A stretch of DNA of 64,000 nucleotides, from positions 56,301 to 120,300 of the forward strand of contig JAQBGG010000004.1 of assembly GCA_032122625.1 (NCBI GenBank), written 5' to 3'. This document shows positions 1-7,733 of the stretch, piece by piece. The notes beneath the pieces were generated by a model. It ran no database searches. It was not told the origin of the DNA and worked only from the letters and a program-made list of their open reading frames with translations. The stretch is from CAXMST01 sp032122625. Its GTDB lineage: Bacteria; Actinomycetota; Thermoleophilia; Solirubrobacterales; 70-9. Within the stretch, counting starts at the first letter, position 1. The number at the start of each line of letters is the position of its first letter. Both the position numbers and the translations under genes were made by a program.

Positions 1-39
1 CAGCGCGCCGAGCTCGTCGCCCTCCTCCGCCGCCGCTAG
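1..39 (+). CDS. C-terminal tail of an upstream gene, possibly integration host factor MihF
   Basis: The first twelve codons read QRAELVALLRRR and stop at TAG (37-39). Frame 1 is open from the window edge, so this is the end of a gene that starts outside. Actinobacterial mIHF proteins end in a short helix of the type RQRKALLEKF, and mihF normally sits directly upstream of gmk, as here. Both facts support MihF, but twelve residues are too few for proof. No other function can be argued from this fragment. Confidence 0.45.
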   Translation, partial: QRAELVALLRRR

Positions 40-57
40 CTCCGCCGTCCTAGAAGA

Positions 58-174
58 CGTCACGGCGCGTCGCGCGGGTGGCGCCGGGTGGGGGACCCCC
101 GGACCCGCGCGCAGGCGCAGCCGAGCACGGTCCGGGGGTGCCCGGCGACAGGACCCGCGCGACGCGCCGTGACG
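58..174. repeat. Long nested inverted repeat upstream of gmk
   Basis: Bases 58-79 are the exact reverse complement of 153-174 (22 bp, no mismatch). Inside lie a second stem, 82-88 with 141-147 (7 bp), and a third, 95-105 with 129-138 plus T139 (11 bp), closing a 23-base terminal loop (106-128). Forty base pairs can form in 117 bases. It begins 18 bases after the stop of the upstream gene and ends 28 bases before gmk. There is no T-run after it, so it is not a classical intrinsic terminator. It could be a 3-prime or 5-prime UTR hairpin, a small RNA or a cruciform site. Confidence 0.85.
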
Positions 175-202
175 CGCCTCGCTATCCGATCGCCGCGGCA
201 GA

Positions 203-769
203 ATGGCCGCCGTGCCACGGGTATTCGTAATCACTGGCCCCTCGGGGGTTGGCAAGGGGACTCTGATCCGAGAGCTGCGCAGCCGCGTGCCAGAGCTCGA
301 GCTCTCGATCTCGGCGACGACCAGGCCGCCGCGGCCGGGCGAAGAGGACGGATCCGACTACCACTTCCTCTCCCGTGAGCAGTTCGACAGCGGCGTCGCC
401 GCCGGCGACTTCCTCGAGTGGGCCACCTACAGCGGCAACCGTTACGGGACCCTGCGCTCGGAGGTTGAGCGCCGGACCGAAGGCGGCGCTCCGGTTGTGC
501 TCGAGATCGAGGTGCAGGGGGCGCGGCAGGTGCGCGAGACGATGCCGGAGGCGGTGCGGATCTTCATCGAGCCGCCGACCGCGGATGAGTTGCGAAAGCG
601 GCTCGAGGGCCGCGGCACCGATGATCCCGAGACGATCGAGCGGCGGCTGGAGGAAGCTCGTAAGGAGCTTCGCGCCAAGGATGAGTTCGGCCACCGGGTT
701 ACCAATGACGACATCGATCGCGCGGCCAACGAACTGGCAGGCATAGTGCGCTCGGCGCTGGACCGGTAA
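203..769 (+). CDS. gmk: Guanylate kinase
   Basis: Phosphorylates GMP to GDP with ATP in the cytosol, a step of guanine nucleotide synthesis. The 188-residue product has the P-loop GPSGVGKGT at residues 12-20, the GMP-binding stretch with TTRPPRPGE around residues 39-47, and a lid region rich in Arg and Glu, all normal for the family and of usual length. ATG at 203 is used; an in-frame GTG at 212 would remove only three residues. No good Shine-Dalgarno sequence is seen. It sits in the conserved actinobacterial order mihF-gmk-rpoZ-coaBC, which agrees with the call. Confidence 0.95.
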   Translation: MAAVPRVFVITGPSGVGKGTLIRELRSRVPELELSISATTRPPRPGEEDGSDYHFLSREQFDSGVAAGDFLEWATYSGNRYGTLRSEVERRTEGGAPVVLEIEVQGARQVRETMPEAVRIFIEPPTADELRKRLEGRGTDDPETIERRLEEARKELRAKDEFGHRVTNDDIDRAANELAGIVRSALDR

Positions 770-789
770 TGGCCGCCGGCCATAAGCGC

Positions 790-795
790 TAAGGT
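790..795 (+). promoter_or_regulatory. Candidate -10 box for rpoZ (TAAGGT)
   Basis: TAAGGT fits the TANNNT -10 pattern and ends nine bases before the rpoZ ATG, so the message would be leaderless or nearly so. No clear -35 is visible. It is weaker than the others of this kind because the gap is at the long end. Confidence 0.3.
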
Positions 796-804
796 CCCGC
801 GCCG

Positions 805-1035
805 ATGGTCAAGCCCCGAGTAGACAAACTGATGGCGCGCACCGACTCCCATTATGCGGCGGTCATCATCGCCGCGAAGCGGGCGCGTCAGCTCAACAGC
901 TATTACCGCGCCCTTGGCGAGGGCACCTACGAGGAGCACACTCCACCGATGGTGGAGACCGATACAGGCAACTACCTGACGATCGGCCTCGAGGAACTCG
1001 CCCAAGGCAAGATCAAGTACGAGTACCGGCACTAG
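805..1035 (+). CDS. rpoZ: RNA polymerase omega subunit
   Basis: Small subunit that binds the beta-prime subunit and helps assemble RNA polymerase. The 76-residue protein carries the family core, RVDKLMARTDSHYAAVIIAAKRARQ in two short conserved blocks (residues 5-29), followed by a tyrosine-containing LNSYY turn and a C-terminal helix beginning TIGLEEL. Length is typical of short actinobacterial omega proteins. It lies 35 bases after gmk and 30 bases before coaBC, on the same strand, as in other actinobacteria. Confidence 0.95.
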   Translation: MVKPRVDKLMARTDSHYAAVIIAAKRARQLNSYYRALGEGTYEEHTPPMVETDTGNYLTIGLEELAQGKIKYEYRH

Positions 1036-1065
1036 CCGGATCTCTTCGGCCCCCGGGAGGGCTGC

Positions 1066-2313
1066 ATGGCGCGGATACTTTTGGGAGTGAGTGGCGGCAT
1101 CGCCGCTTACAAGGCGATCGAGATCGCCCGTCTCGCCACGCGCGCCAACCACGGCGTGCGGGTGCTGATGACGCCCGCGGCGACGCGCTTCGTGGGCGCC
1201 GCCACCTTCGAGGGGATCGTCGGCGCCCCGGTCCTGATCGACGAGTTCGAGCGCGACCCCGCCCGCGGCACCTTTCCCGGCGATCCGCTCCCCGAGCACG
1301 ATCCGATCTCCCACCTCGAGTTGGTCACCCGTGCCGACGCCTTCCTCGTCGCGCCCGCCTCGGCCAACACGATCGCGAAACTGGCCGCCGGAGCCTGCGA
1401 CTCGATGCTGACGACGTCCTTTCTCGCCTGCACGGCTCCCCGTTTGATCGCCCCGGCGATGAACGACCGCATGTACAAAGCGGCCGCGACCCAGGCCAAC
1501 CTGACCACATTGCGCGAGCGAGGAATCACGGTGATCGACCCCGACACGGGCCCGCTCGCCTCCCGCGGCGAGTACGGGACCGGCCGCCTGCCGCCTCCCG
1601 AGCGCCTGCTGGCCGAGATCGAGGCGGCCCTGCCGACGGCAGCAGGGGCCTGGGACGGCCTCAGGGTCCTCGTCACCGCCGGTGGCACCCGCGAGGCAAT
1701 CGACCCGGTTCGCTTCATCGGCAACCGCTCCAGCGGTCGCATGGGGGTGGCGCTGGCAGCGGCGGCAGCCCGCCGCGGCGCTGTCGTGACGTTGATCGCC
1801 GCCAACGTGTCACTGCCGACGCCCGCGGGCGTCGATCGCGTCGACGTCGTCAGCGCCGAGGATCTGGAGCAGGCCGCCGAGCGGGCCTTCGTTGACTGTC
1901 ACGTGCTGCTGATGGCCGCCGCCGTTGCCGACTTCCGCCCTGCGGTCGTGGAGCCGGGCAAGCTCGTTCGGGAGAGTTCCAGCGCAACGAGCCTCGAGCT
2001 CGAGTCCACGTCCGACGTCCTCGCAGGGCTCGCGTCGCGGAGTTCGGGGGATCAGACCCTGGTCGGGTTCGCGGCCGAGCACGGGGGGGACTTCGTCGCG
2101 CGCGCCCGCGCCAAGCTCGAGCGCAAGGGTCTTGCCGCGATCGTCGTCAACGACGTCTCCGATCCCGCCATCGGATTCGACAGCAGCGAGAATGAGGTCA
2201 CAGTGGTCGAGGCTGCTGTTTCGCATGCTCTCCCGCGTGGCAGTAAGGACGATGTCGCGGAAGCGATTCTCGACCGCGTGGCGGCTCTCCGTGAGGAGCG
2301 CTCGCGGCGCTGA
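1066..2313 (+). CDS. coaBC: Bifunctional phosphopantothenoylcysteine decarboxylase / phosphopantothenate-cysteine ligase
   Basis: Catalyses two steps of coenzyme A synthesis: ligation of cysteine to 4-phosphopantothenate (CoaB) and flavin-dependent decarboxylation of the product (CoaC). The 415-residue protein shows the CoaC half first, with GVSGGIAAYK near the start, the SHLEL active-site region, PASANT and the PAMN substrate clamp. The CoaB half follows with VTAGGTREAIDPVRFI and NRSSGRMG, typical of the nucleotide site. Full length for a fused CoaBC. A strong Shine-Dalgarno (GGGAGG, about six bases before ATG 1066) fixes the start. It follows rpoZ, as in many actinobacteria. Confidence 0.95.
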   Translation: MARILLGVSGGIAAYKAIEIARLATRANHGVRVLMTPAATRFVGAATFEGIVGAPVLIDEFERDPARGTFPGDPLPEHDPISHLELVTRADAFLVAPASANTIAKLAAGACDSMLTTSFLACTAPRLIAPAMNDRMYKAAATQANLTTLRERGITVIDPDTGPLASRGEYGTGRLPPPERLLAEIEAALPTAAGAWDGLRVLVTAGGTREAIDPVRFIGNRSSGRMGVALAAAAARRGAVVTLIAANVSLPTPAGVDRVDVVSAEDLEQAAERAFVDCHVLLMAAAVADFRPAVVEPGKLVRESSSATSLELESTSDVLAGLASRSSGDQTLVGFAAEHGGDFVARARAKLERKGLAAIVVNDVSDPAIGFDSSENEVTVVEAAVSHALPRGSKDDVAEAILDRVAALREERSRR

Positions 2314-2332
2314 GGCGACCTCATCGTCTGGC

Positions 2333-2338
2333 TAGGCT
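2333..2338 (+). promoter_or_regulatory. Candidate leaderless -10 box (TAGGCT) for the TPR gene
   Basis: TAGGCT lies seven bases before the ATG at 2346, which would put the transcription start on or next to the start codon. The same hexamer at the same spacing precedes dapA (20464), which strengthens the reading. Confidence 0.45.
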
Positions 2339-2345
2339 TTGAGGT

Positions 2346-2744
2346 ATGAGCGAGTGCCCTCCCGAAGACGATTCTGAGCCCACCGGCCCGGACTCCACCT
2401 ATGAGCTCTACCGCCGCGGCATCAACCTGCTGGAGCGGGGCGATTACGACGCGGCGGCGGTACCGCTCAGTCGGGTAGCGGCCCGCGAGCCGCAGAAGTC
2501 GTCGGTCCGCGAGGCGCTCGGTCGTGCTTACTTCCGGGCTCGTCGCTATCGCGAGGCCGTGGCTGAGTTCGAGGCGGTGATCGAGCACTATCCCGTCAAC
2601 GACTTCGCCCACTTCTGCCTCGGCCGGGCCCTGGCGCTCAGCGGCCACTCCGATCGCGCCCGCCGCCACCTGGCGATCGCCGCGAACCTGCAGCCCGGCC
2701 GCCGCGACTACCGCGTCTACCGCGAGCGCCTGGCCGGCTCCTAG
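2346..2744 (+). CDS. Small tetratricopeptide-repeat protein
   Basis: A 132-residue soluble protein made almost wholly of TPR helices: GINLLERGDYDAAAVPL, then ALGRAYFRARRYREAVAEF and CLGRALALSGHSDRARRHL, giving about two and a half repeats with the usual G-Y-A positions. The N-terminal 25 residues are acidic and probably disordered. It has no catalytic domain, signal peptide or membrane segment, so it is likely a protein-binding adaptor, partner unknown. It ends 14 bases before dtd, so the two may be co-transcribed. Confidence 0.8.
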   Translation: MSECPPEDDSEPTGPDSTYELYRRGINLLERGDYDAAAVPLSRVAAREPQKSSVREALGRAYFRARRYREAVAEFEAVIEHYPVNDFAHFCLGRALALSGHSDRARRHLAIAANLQPGRRDYRVYRERLAGS

Positions 2745-2758
2745 CGGGTAGGTCGCTG

Positions 2759-3187
2759 ATGCGTGCTCTTGTCCAGCGGGTCAGCTCGGCGAGGGTCAGC
2801 GTGGCCGGCCGGCCGATCTCCGAGATCGGCGCGGGGATGCTGGTCCTGCTCGGCGTCACCCACTCCGACGACGAGGCAACGGCGGCGAAGATGGCGGCCA
2901 GGCTGGCCAAGCTGCGGATCTTCGAGGATGCGGACGGCCGGATCAACGAACCGCTCGGCGAGCGCGAGGTGCTTTGCGTGAGCCAGTTCACCCTCTACGC
3001 CGAGATCGCCAAAGGCAACCGTCCCAGCTTCACCGCCGCCGCGCCGGCGGAGCGGGCTGAGGCCCTCTATGACGCCGTCTGCGAGGCACTCGGCGCAAGC
3101 CGCGGAGCCTTCGGCGCGAAGATGGATGTGGAACTCCTCAACGACGGTCCGTTGACCCTGATGGTCGAGGTCGAACCCAACTCTTGA
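2759..3187 (+). CDS. dtd: D-aminoacyl-tRNA deacylase
   Basis: Hydrolyses D-amino acids (and glycine) from mischarged tRNA, a proofreading step. The 142-residue length is that of bacterial Dtd. It starts MRALVQRVSSARVSV, shows the catalytic SQFT motif at residues 75-78 and the NRPSFTAAAP segment that stands for the Gly-cisPro motif. It ends with the family's beta-strand, MDVELLNDGPLTLMVE. The start ATG is 14 bases after the TPR gene. The -35 element of the rimP promoter overlaps its stop codon. Confidence 0.93.
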   Translation: MRALVQRVSSARVSVAGRPISEIGAGMLVLLGVTHSDDEATAAKMAARLAKLRIFEDADGRINEPLGEREVLCVSQFTLYAEIAKGNRPSFTAAAPAERAEALYDAVCEALGASRGAFGAKMDVELLNDGPLTLMVEVEPNS

Positions 3188-3211
3188 TCGCCGCTCTGGC
3201 GTGGCTATACT
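3184..3211 (+). promoter_or_regulatory. Sigma-70-type promoter of the rimP-nusA-infB operon
   Basis: TTGATC (3184-3189), a 16-base spacer and TATACT (3206-3211) make one of the best housekeeping-like promoters in the window. Transcription would start near 3218, giving a leader of about 90 bases before rimP that contains a terminator-like hairpin. Confidence 0.6.
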
Positions 3212-3245
3212 CAGGTTTCACCTTTGCAGCTGATTCGTCGCGAGA

Positions 3246-3270
3246 GGTGGGCCGCCGGCCCGCCTTTTTT
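3246..3270 (+). terminator. Intrinsic-terminator hairpin in the rimP-nusA leader (possible attenuator)
   Basis: Bases 3246-3253 pair with 3257-3264 (8 bp, one G-U) around a three-base loop and are followed directly by six T residues (3265-3270). It lies downstream of the promoter at 3184-3211 and upstream of rimP, so it could stop part of the transcripts. In enterobacteria the nusA operon leader is also a site of NusA-controlled termination; whether that applies here is inference. Confidence 0.75.
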
Positions 3271-3307
3271 ATCGCCTTGGAGCGGTTCGCGAAGGGGCGA
3301 GAAACCA

Positions 3308-3742
3308 GTGCTAGAGCTAGAGAAAGACATCACAGAGAAGATCACAGCGGTCGATCCGCGGATCGAGTTGATCGCGGTCGAGAAGGCGGGCCCCGAGGCT
3401 CTGCGGATCTATGTCGATCACCCCGACGGCGTCGATCTCGGAGTCTGTGAGCGGGTCAATAGCGCGCTTTCCGACCTCAGCGACGACTGGGCCATTGAGG
3501 TCTCCTCGCCCGGGCTCGATCGTCTCCTGACCAAACCTGACCATTACCGGCGCTTCCTCGGATCGCGGGTAAAGGTCCGCACCAGCGAGCCGATCGACGG
3601 CCGCAAGACGTTCAACGGCCGCCTGCAAGCCGCCGACGAGCGCGCCGTAAGCGTTGCCGACGAGCAGGGTCCGGTCGAGATTCCACTCGCGGTCGTGCAT
3701 CGCTCCAATCTTGTTCCCGAGTTTTCGGAGGTAAGCCAGTGA
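3308..3742 (+). CDS. rimP: Ribosome maturation factor RimP
   Basis: Helps mature the 30S subunit. From GTG 3308 the product is 144 residues, close to the family's 150. It has the N-terminal alpha/beta domain with DHPDGVDLGVCERVNSALS, the signature EVSSPGLDRLL with DHYRRFLG after it, and a C-terminal SH3-like part. The open frame extends upstream to 3224, but that stretch crosses the terminator hairpin and has no family similarity. The stop codon overlaps the nusA start (GTGA), which supports translational coupling in the usual rimP-nusA-infB operon. Confidence 0.92.
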   Translation: MLELEKDITEKITAVDPRIELIAVEKAGPEALRIYVDHPDGVDLGVCERVNSALSDLSDDWAIEVSSPGLDRLLTKPDHYRRFLGSRVKVRTSEPIDGRKTFNGRLQAADERAVSVADEQGPVEIPLAVVHRSNLVPEFSEVSQ

Positions 3743-5400
3743 GTCGTGAGATCGTCGATGCGATCAAGGTCCTCGAACAGGAGAAGGGCCTCGATTCCGA
3801 GACCCTGATGGTTGCGCTCGAGGACGCGCTGCTATCCGCCTACAAGAAGACGCCCGGCGCAGCGAAGTACGCCCGGGTCGATCTCGATCGTGATACCGCC
3901 GACTTCCGGGTCTTCGAGTTGATCCTCCCGGCTGAGCTCGAGGAGAAGTTGCTAGCCCAGGCGGTTGACGAGCAGGAGCCGAGGGTCAACCCCGAGACCG
4001 GCGAGTTCGAGGAGCCCGAGGACCCGGAGCTCGATCCCGAGATGCTGGCGCCCTACGAGGACCAGATCGACATCCGCGACGTCACCCCCGAGGACTTCGG
4101 CCGGATCGCCGCGCAGACGGCCAAGCAGGTCGTCCTGCAGCGGATCCGTGAGGCCGAGCGGATGATGATGTACGAGGAGTTTCAAGACCGCGTCGGTGAG
4201 CTGATCACCGGCATCATCCAGCAGTCGGACAACCGCTACACGCTGGTCCAGTTGAGGGACCGGGTCGAGGCCTTGCTGCCGCGCTCGGAGCAGGTCTACA
4301 GCGAGCGCTACGACCACGGCGCCCGGATCAAGGCCGTGATCACCGACGTCTCCGCCGAGGGCAAGGGACCGAGCGTGGTCGTCTCCCGCAAGAGCCCCGA
4401 GCTGATCAAGAAGCTGTTCGCACTCGAGGTGCCCGAGATCGCCGATGAGCTGGTCGAGGTCGTCGGCGTCGCCCGTGAGCCCGGCTTCCGTTCGAAGATC
4501 GCCGTCGTTTCCCACAGCGACGGCGTCGACCCGGTCGGCGCCTGCGTCGGCCCCCGCGGCTCGCGCGTCCGCATGGTCGTCTCCGAGTTGCGGGGCGAGA
4601 AGATCGACATCATCCCCTACAACGAGGAGCCCGCCCGATTCGTCGCCAAGGCGCTGAGCCCGGCCCGAGTCCGCGAGGTCTTGGTCGATGACGCCGAGCG
4701 GCAGGCAACCGTGATCGTTCCTGACGACCAGCTTTCGCTGGCAATCGGGCGCGAGGGCCAGAACGCCCGGCTCGCAGCAAAGCTGACCGGCTGGCGGGTC
4801 GACATCGTCGGCGAGTCCGAGTTCGCCGAGAAGGGCGACGACAGCGACGTCGAGGAAGAAGGCCAGGAGGCCGCTGACGGCCGCTGCGCCGCAGTTCTTT
4901 CCGCCGGCCGCCGCTGCCCGAACGCTTCGCTGGACGGCTCGCGCTTCTGCGGCCTGCCACAGCATCAGGCGCTGGTTCGGTTCGAGACCAGCCAGGTCAC
5001 CGTGCTCGCGTCGCTGGGCGACGGCGACGTCTCGACCTTGGCCGACCCCGAGGCCAATGACGAGGCGATCGCCGAGATCGTCGGGCGCGCCGAAGCGGCA
5101 TTTGCTGAGCACGAGGCGGCCGCCGCCGAAGAGGCCGCAGCCGAAGCCGAAGCGGCGAAAGACGCTGCGGACGCCGCAGCCGCTGAAGGCGAAGCTGAGG
5201 GTGCCGGGGCCGAGGAAGCCGAGGAGCCGGACGCGGAGGCTGTCGAGGAGCCGGACGCGGAGGCCGTCGAGGACGACCTCGACGACGCGGGAGCAGCCGA
5301 CGACGTGGCGGTCGAGGGCGATGATGTCGCCGAGGACGCGGCGGAGACGCCCGCGGCCAGCAACGCCGAAGAGCCCGCTGCAGAGCCGACGGAGGCCTAG
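3739..5400 (+). CDS. nusA: Transcription factor NusA with zinc-finger-like motif and acidic tail
   Basis: Binds RNA polymerase and RNA and controls pausing, termination and antitermination. The 553-residue protein has the N-terminal polymerase-binding domain (1-140, with an acidic insertion around residues 75-110), the S1 domain (about 190-255), and two KH domains (GPRGSRVRMV near 272 and SLAIGREGQNARLAAKLTGW near 335). After residue 370 it departs from the usual NusA: C383-x9-C393-x10-C404-x4-H409 looks like a small zinc site, and residues 440-553 are Ala/Glu/Asp-rich with an eight-residue unit EEPDAEAV repeated. The GTG start overlaps the rimP stop. The ylxR gene often found before infB is absent. 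Confidence 0.95.
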   Translation: MSREIVDAIKVLEQEKGLDSETLMVALEDALLSAYKKTPGAAKYARVDLDRDTADFRVFELILPAELEEKLLAQAVDEQEPRVNPETGEFEEPEDPELDPEMLAPYEDQIDIRDVTPEDFGRIAAQTAKQVVLQRIREAERMMMYEEFQDRVGELITGIIQQSDNRYTLVQLRDRVEALLPRSEQVYSERYDHGARIKAVITDVSAEGKGPSVVVSRKSPELIKKLFALEVPEIADELVEVVGVAREPGFRSKIAVVSHSDGVDPVGACVGPRGSRVRMVVSELRGEKIDIIPYNEEPARFVAKALSPARVREVLVDDAERQATVIVPDDQLSLAIGREGQNARLAAKLTGWRVDIVGESEFAEKGDDSDVEEEGQEAADGRCAAVLSAGRRCPNASLDGSRFCGLPQHQALVRFETSQVTVLASLGDGDVSTLADPEANDEAIAEIVGRAEAAFAEHEAAAAEEAAAEAEAAKDAADAAAAEGEAEGAGAEEAEEPDAEAVEEPDAEAVEDDLDDAGAADDVAVEGDDVAEDAAETPAASNAEEPAAEPTEA

Positions 5401-5407
5401 CCGGTAG

Positions 5408-7690
5408 ATGGCGAAACAGCGAGTCCACCAGATTGCAAAAGCGCTCGGCCTGGAGAGCAAACAGGTCATCGCTGCGCTGAACGAGGCCGGAGTCGAGGTC
5501 AAGGCGGCCGCCTCCTCGGTCGATCAGCAGACCGCGCTGAAGGCGCTCGCCGCGGTCGGCGCGCTGCCGAAGAAGGCCGCGGCGGAGCCGGGCAAACCCG
5601 CCGCGAAGAAACCTGCTGCGCAGCCCAACAAGGCGGCCCAGCCGGCGGCCGACGAGACAAAGACGGGGGCGAAGCCAGGTGCTGCGAAGCCGGCCGCCGA
5701 GAAGGCCGCGAGCCAGGCGACGAAGGTCGCCGCGGCTCCTGCCGCCGCCGGAGCCGCCGCCGCCGGAGCCGCCGGCAAGAAGAGGCGCCGCGTGGTGATT
5801 GATTCGCAGGCGGCCCGTCGTGACCAGATGGGTGGCCCACCACCGCAGCGGCCGCCCCGACGCCGCGGCCGACGCCGCCGCCCGGTCTTTGAGGAGCCGA
5901 CCAGCAAGCCGAGTGAGGATCCGCTCGAGCCCGAGATCCTGAAGCTCAACTCGGGCGCCACCGTCCGCGAGGTCGGGGAAACGTTCGGCGTCAGCCCGGC
6001 CGAGGTGATCAAGACCCTGATGCAACTCGGTGAGATGGCGACGCTGACGCAGACTCTCCCGGATGAGACGGTGGAGGTGTTGGCCGAAAAGCTCGACCGC
6101 AGGGTCGACATCGTCCACGCCGCCGAGGAGGAGGATTCCGATCCGGTCTTCGATGATGCCGAGGACGATCTCGTCGACCGTCCGCCCGTGGTCACGATCA
6201 TGGGCCATGTCGACCACGGCAAGACCTCACTCCTTGACGCGATCCGCTCGACCGAGGTCGCCGCCGGCGAGGCCGGGGGAATCACCCAGCACATCGGCGC
6301 CTACCAGGTCCATCACGAGGGCAAGACGATCAGCTTCCTCGACACCCCGGGCCACGAAGCGTTCACGGCGATGCGCGCCCGGGGAGCCAAGGTCACCGAC
6401 GTCGCGATCATCGTCGTCGCCGCCGACGACGGCGTCATGCCACAGACGATCGAGGCGATCGACCACGCCAAGGCCGCCGAGGTCCCGGTGATGATCGCCG
6501 TCAACAAGATCGACAAGGAGGGCGCTCAGCCCGACAAGGTCCGGACCGAGTTGGCGAAGCTCGACCTGGCGCCTGAGGACTGGGGCGGTGACACCGTCTA
6601 CAGCAACGTTTCGGCGACGACCAAGGAGGGTCTGGACGACCTCCTGCATCTGATCCTCCTGGTCACCGAGCTCGAGGAGCTGAAGGCGAATCCAAACGCC
6701 GAGGCCTCGGGGACCGTGATCGAGTCCCATCTCGACCCCGGCCGCGGCCCGGTCGTCACCGTCCTGCTCCAGCGCGGAACGCTGAGGGTCGGCGATTCGA
6801 TGGTCGCGGGCTCGCAGTGGGGCCGCGTCAAGGCGATGCACGACTACAAGGGGAGCCGCGTCGAGACCGCCGGCCCCGGCGACCCGGTCGAGGTGCTCGG
6901 CTTCGACGGCGCCTGCGAGGCCGGCGAGCGCGCCCAGGTGGTCGAGAACGATCGTCGCGCCCGCCAACTGGCGCAGGAGCGCGCCAACCGGCTCAAGACC
7001 GAAGCTCTGGCCCGCCGCCAGGCCCGCCGTGTGACGCTCGAGGAAGTCTTTGCCAAGGCCAAACAGGGCGAGATCAAGCAGCTCAACCTACTTGTCAAGG
7101 CCGACGTCTCCGGCTCGCTCGAGGCGCTCCAGGACGAGATCGCGAAGCTGCCGCAGGACGAGGTCGGCGTCGACGTGATCCGGGCTGCCGCGGGTGGGAT
7201 CAACGAATCCGACGTGATGCTGGCCGCCGCCTCCGACGCGATCATCATCGGCTTCAACGTGCGGCCCCTCGCCGACGCCCGGCGCGCGGCGCAGGCGGAG
7301 GGCGTCGAGATCCGCACCTATTCGGTGATCTACAAGATCACGGAGGAGCTGCGGGCGGCGATGGAGGGCATGCTCGAGCCCGAGGAGGTCGAGGAGTCCG
7401 TCGGCGAGGCCGAGGTGCTGGAGCTGTTCAAGGCCTCGAAGATCGGCACGATCGCCGGCTCCCGGGTCAACGAAGGCCGGATCGCGCGCGACGCGGCCGT
7501 TCGCCTGGTCCGCGACGGCACGGTCGTCTGGACCGGCAAGGTCAAGTCCCTGCGGCGCTTCAAGGACGATGTCAAGGAAGTCGAGAACGGTCAGGAGTGT
7601 GGCGTCACCCTGGACGGCTTCTCCGACGTCAAGGTGGGCGATTTCCTCGAGGTCTTCAAGACCAAGAAGGTCGAAAAGACCCTCGCCTGA
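5408..7690 (+). CDS. infB: Translation initiation factor IF-2
   Basis: GTPase that brings initiator tRNA to the ribosome. The 760-residue protein starts with an IF2_N domain (MAKQRVHQIAKALGLESKQV), then an Ala/Pro/Lys-rich linker (residues 55-160) and a second IF2_N-like region. The G domain has GHVDHGKT at 266-273, DTPGHE and NKID. Domains II to IV follow, the last carrying VGDFLEVF near the C-terminus. The length is that of a long actinobacterial form. ATG 5408 lies seven bases after the nusA stop with a weak GGTAG before it. Part of the rimP-nusA-infB operon. Confidence 0.97.
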   Translation: MAKQRVHQIAKALGLESKQVIAALNEAGVEVKAAASSVDQQTALKALAAVGALPKKAAAEPGKPAAKKPAAQPNKAAQPAADETKTGAKPGAAKPAAEKAASQATKVAAAPAAAGAAAAGAAGKKRRRVVIDSQAARRDQMGGPPPQRPPRRRGRRRRPVFEEPTSKPSEDPLEPEILKLNSGATVREVGETFGVSPAEVIKTLMQLGEMATLTQTLPDETVEVLAEKLDRRVDIVHAAEEEDSDPVFDDAEDDLVDRPPVVTIMGHVDHGKTSLLDAIRSTEVAAGEAGGITQHIGAYQVHHEGKTISFLDTPGHEAFTAMRARGAKVTDVAIIVVAADDGVMPQTIEAIDHAKAAEVPVMIAVNKIDKEGAQPDKVRTELAKLDLAPEDWGGDTVYSNVSATTKEGLDDLLHLILLVTELEELKANPNAEASGTVIESHLDPGRGPVVTVLLQRGTLRVGDSMVAGSQWGRVKAMHDYKGSRVETAGPGDPVEVLGFDGACEAGERAQVVENDRRARQLAQERANRLKTEALARRQARRVTLEEVFAKAKQGEIKQLNLLVKADVSGSLEALQDEIAKLPQDEVGVDVIRAAAGGINESDVMLAAASDAIIIGFNVRPLADARRAAQAEGVEIRTYSVIYKITEELRAAMEGMLEPEEVEESVGEAEVLELFKASKIGTIAGSRVNEGRIARDAAVRLVRDGTVVWTGKVKSLRRFKDDVKEVENGQECGVTLDGFSDVKVGDFLEVFKTKKVEKTLA

Positions 7691-7733
7691 CGACCGCGCG
7701 GTACCAGATGGTCACTCATCGACGGTCCCGGTG

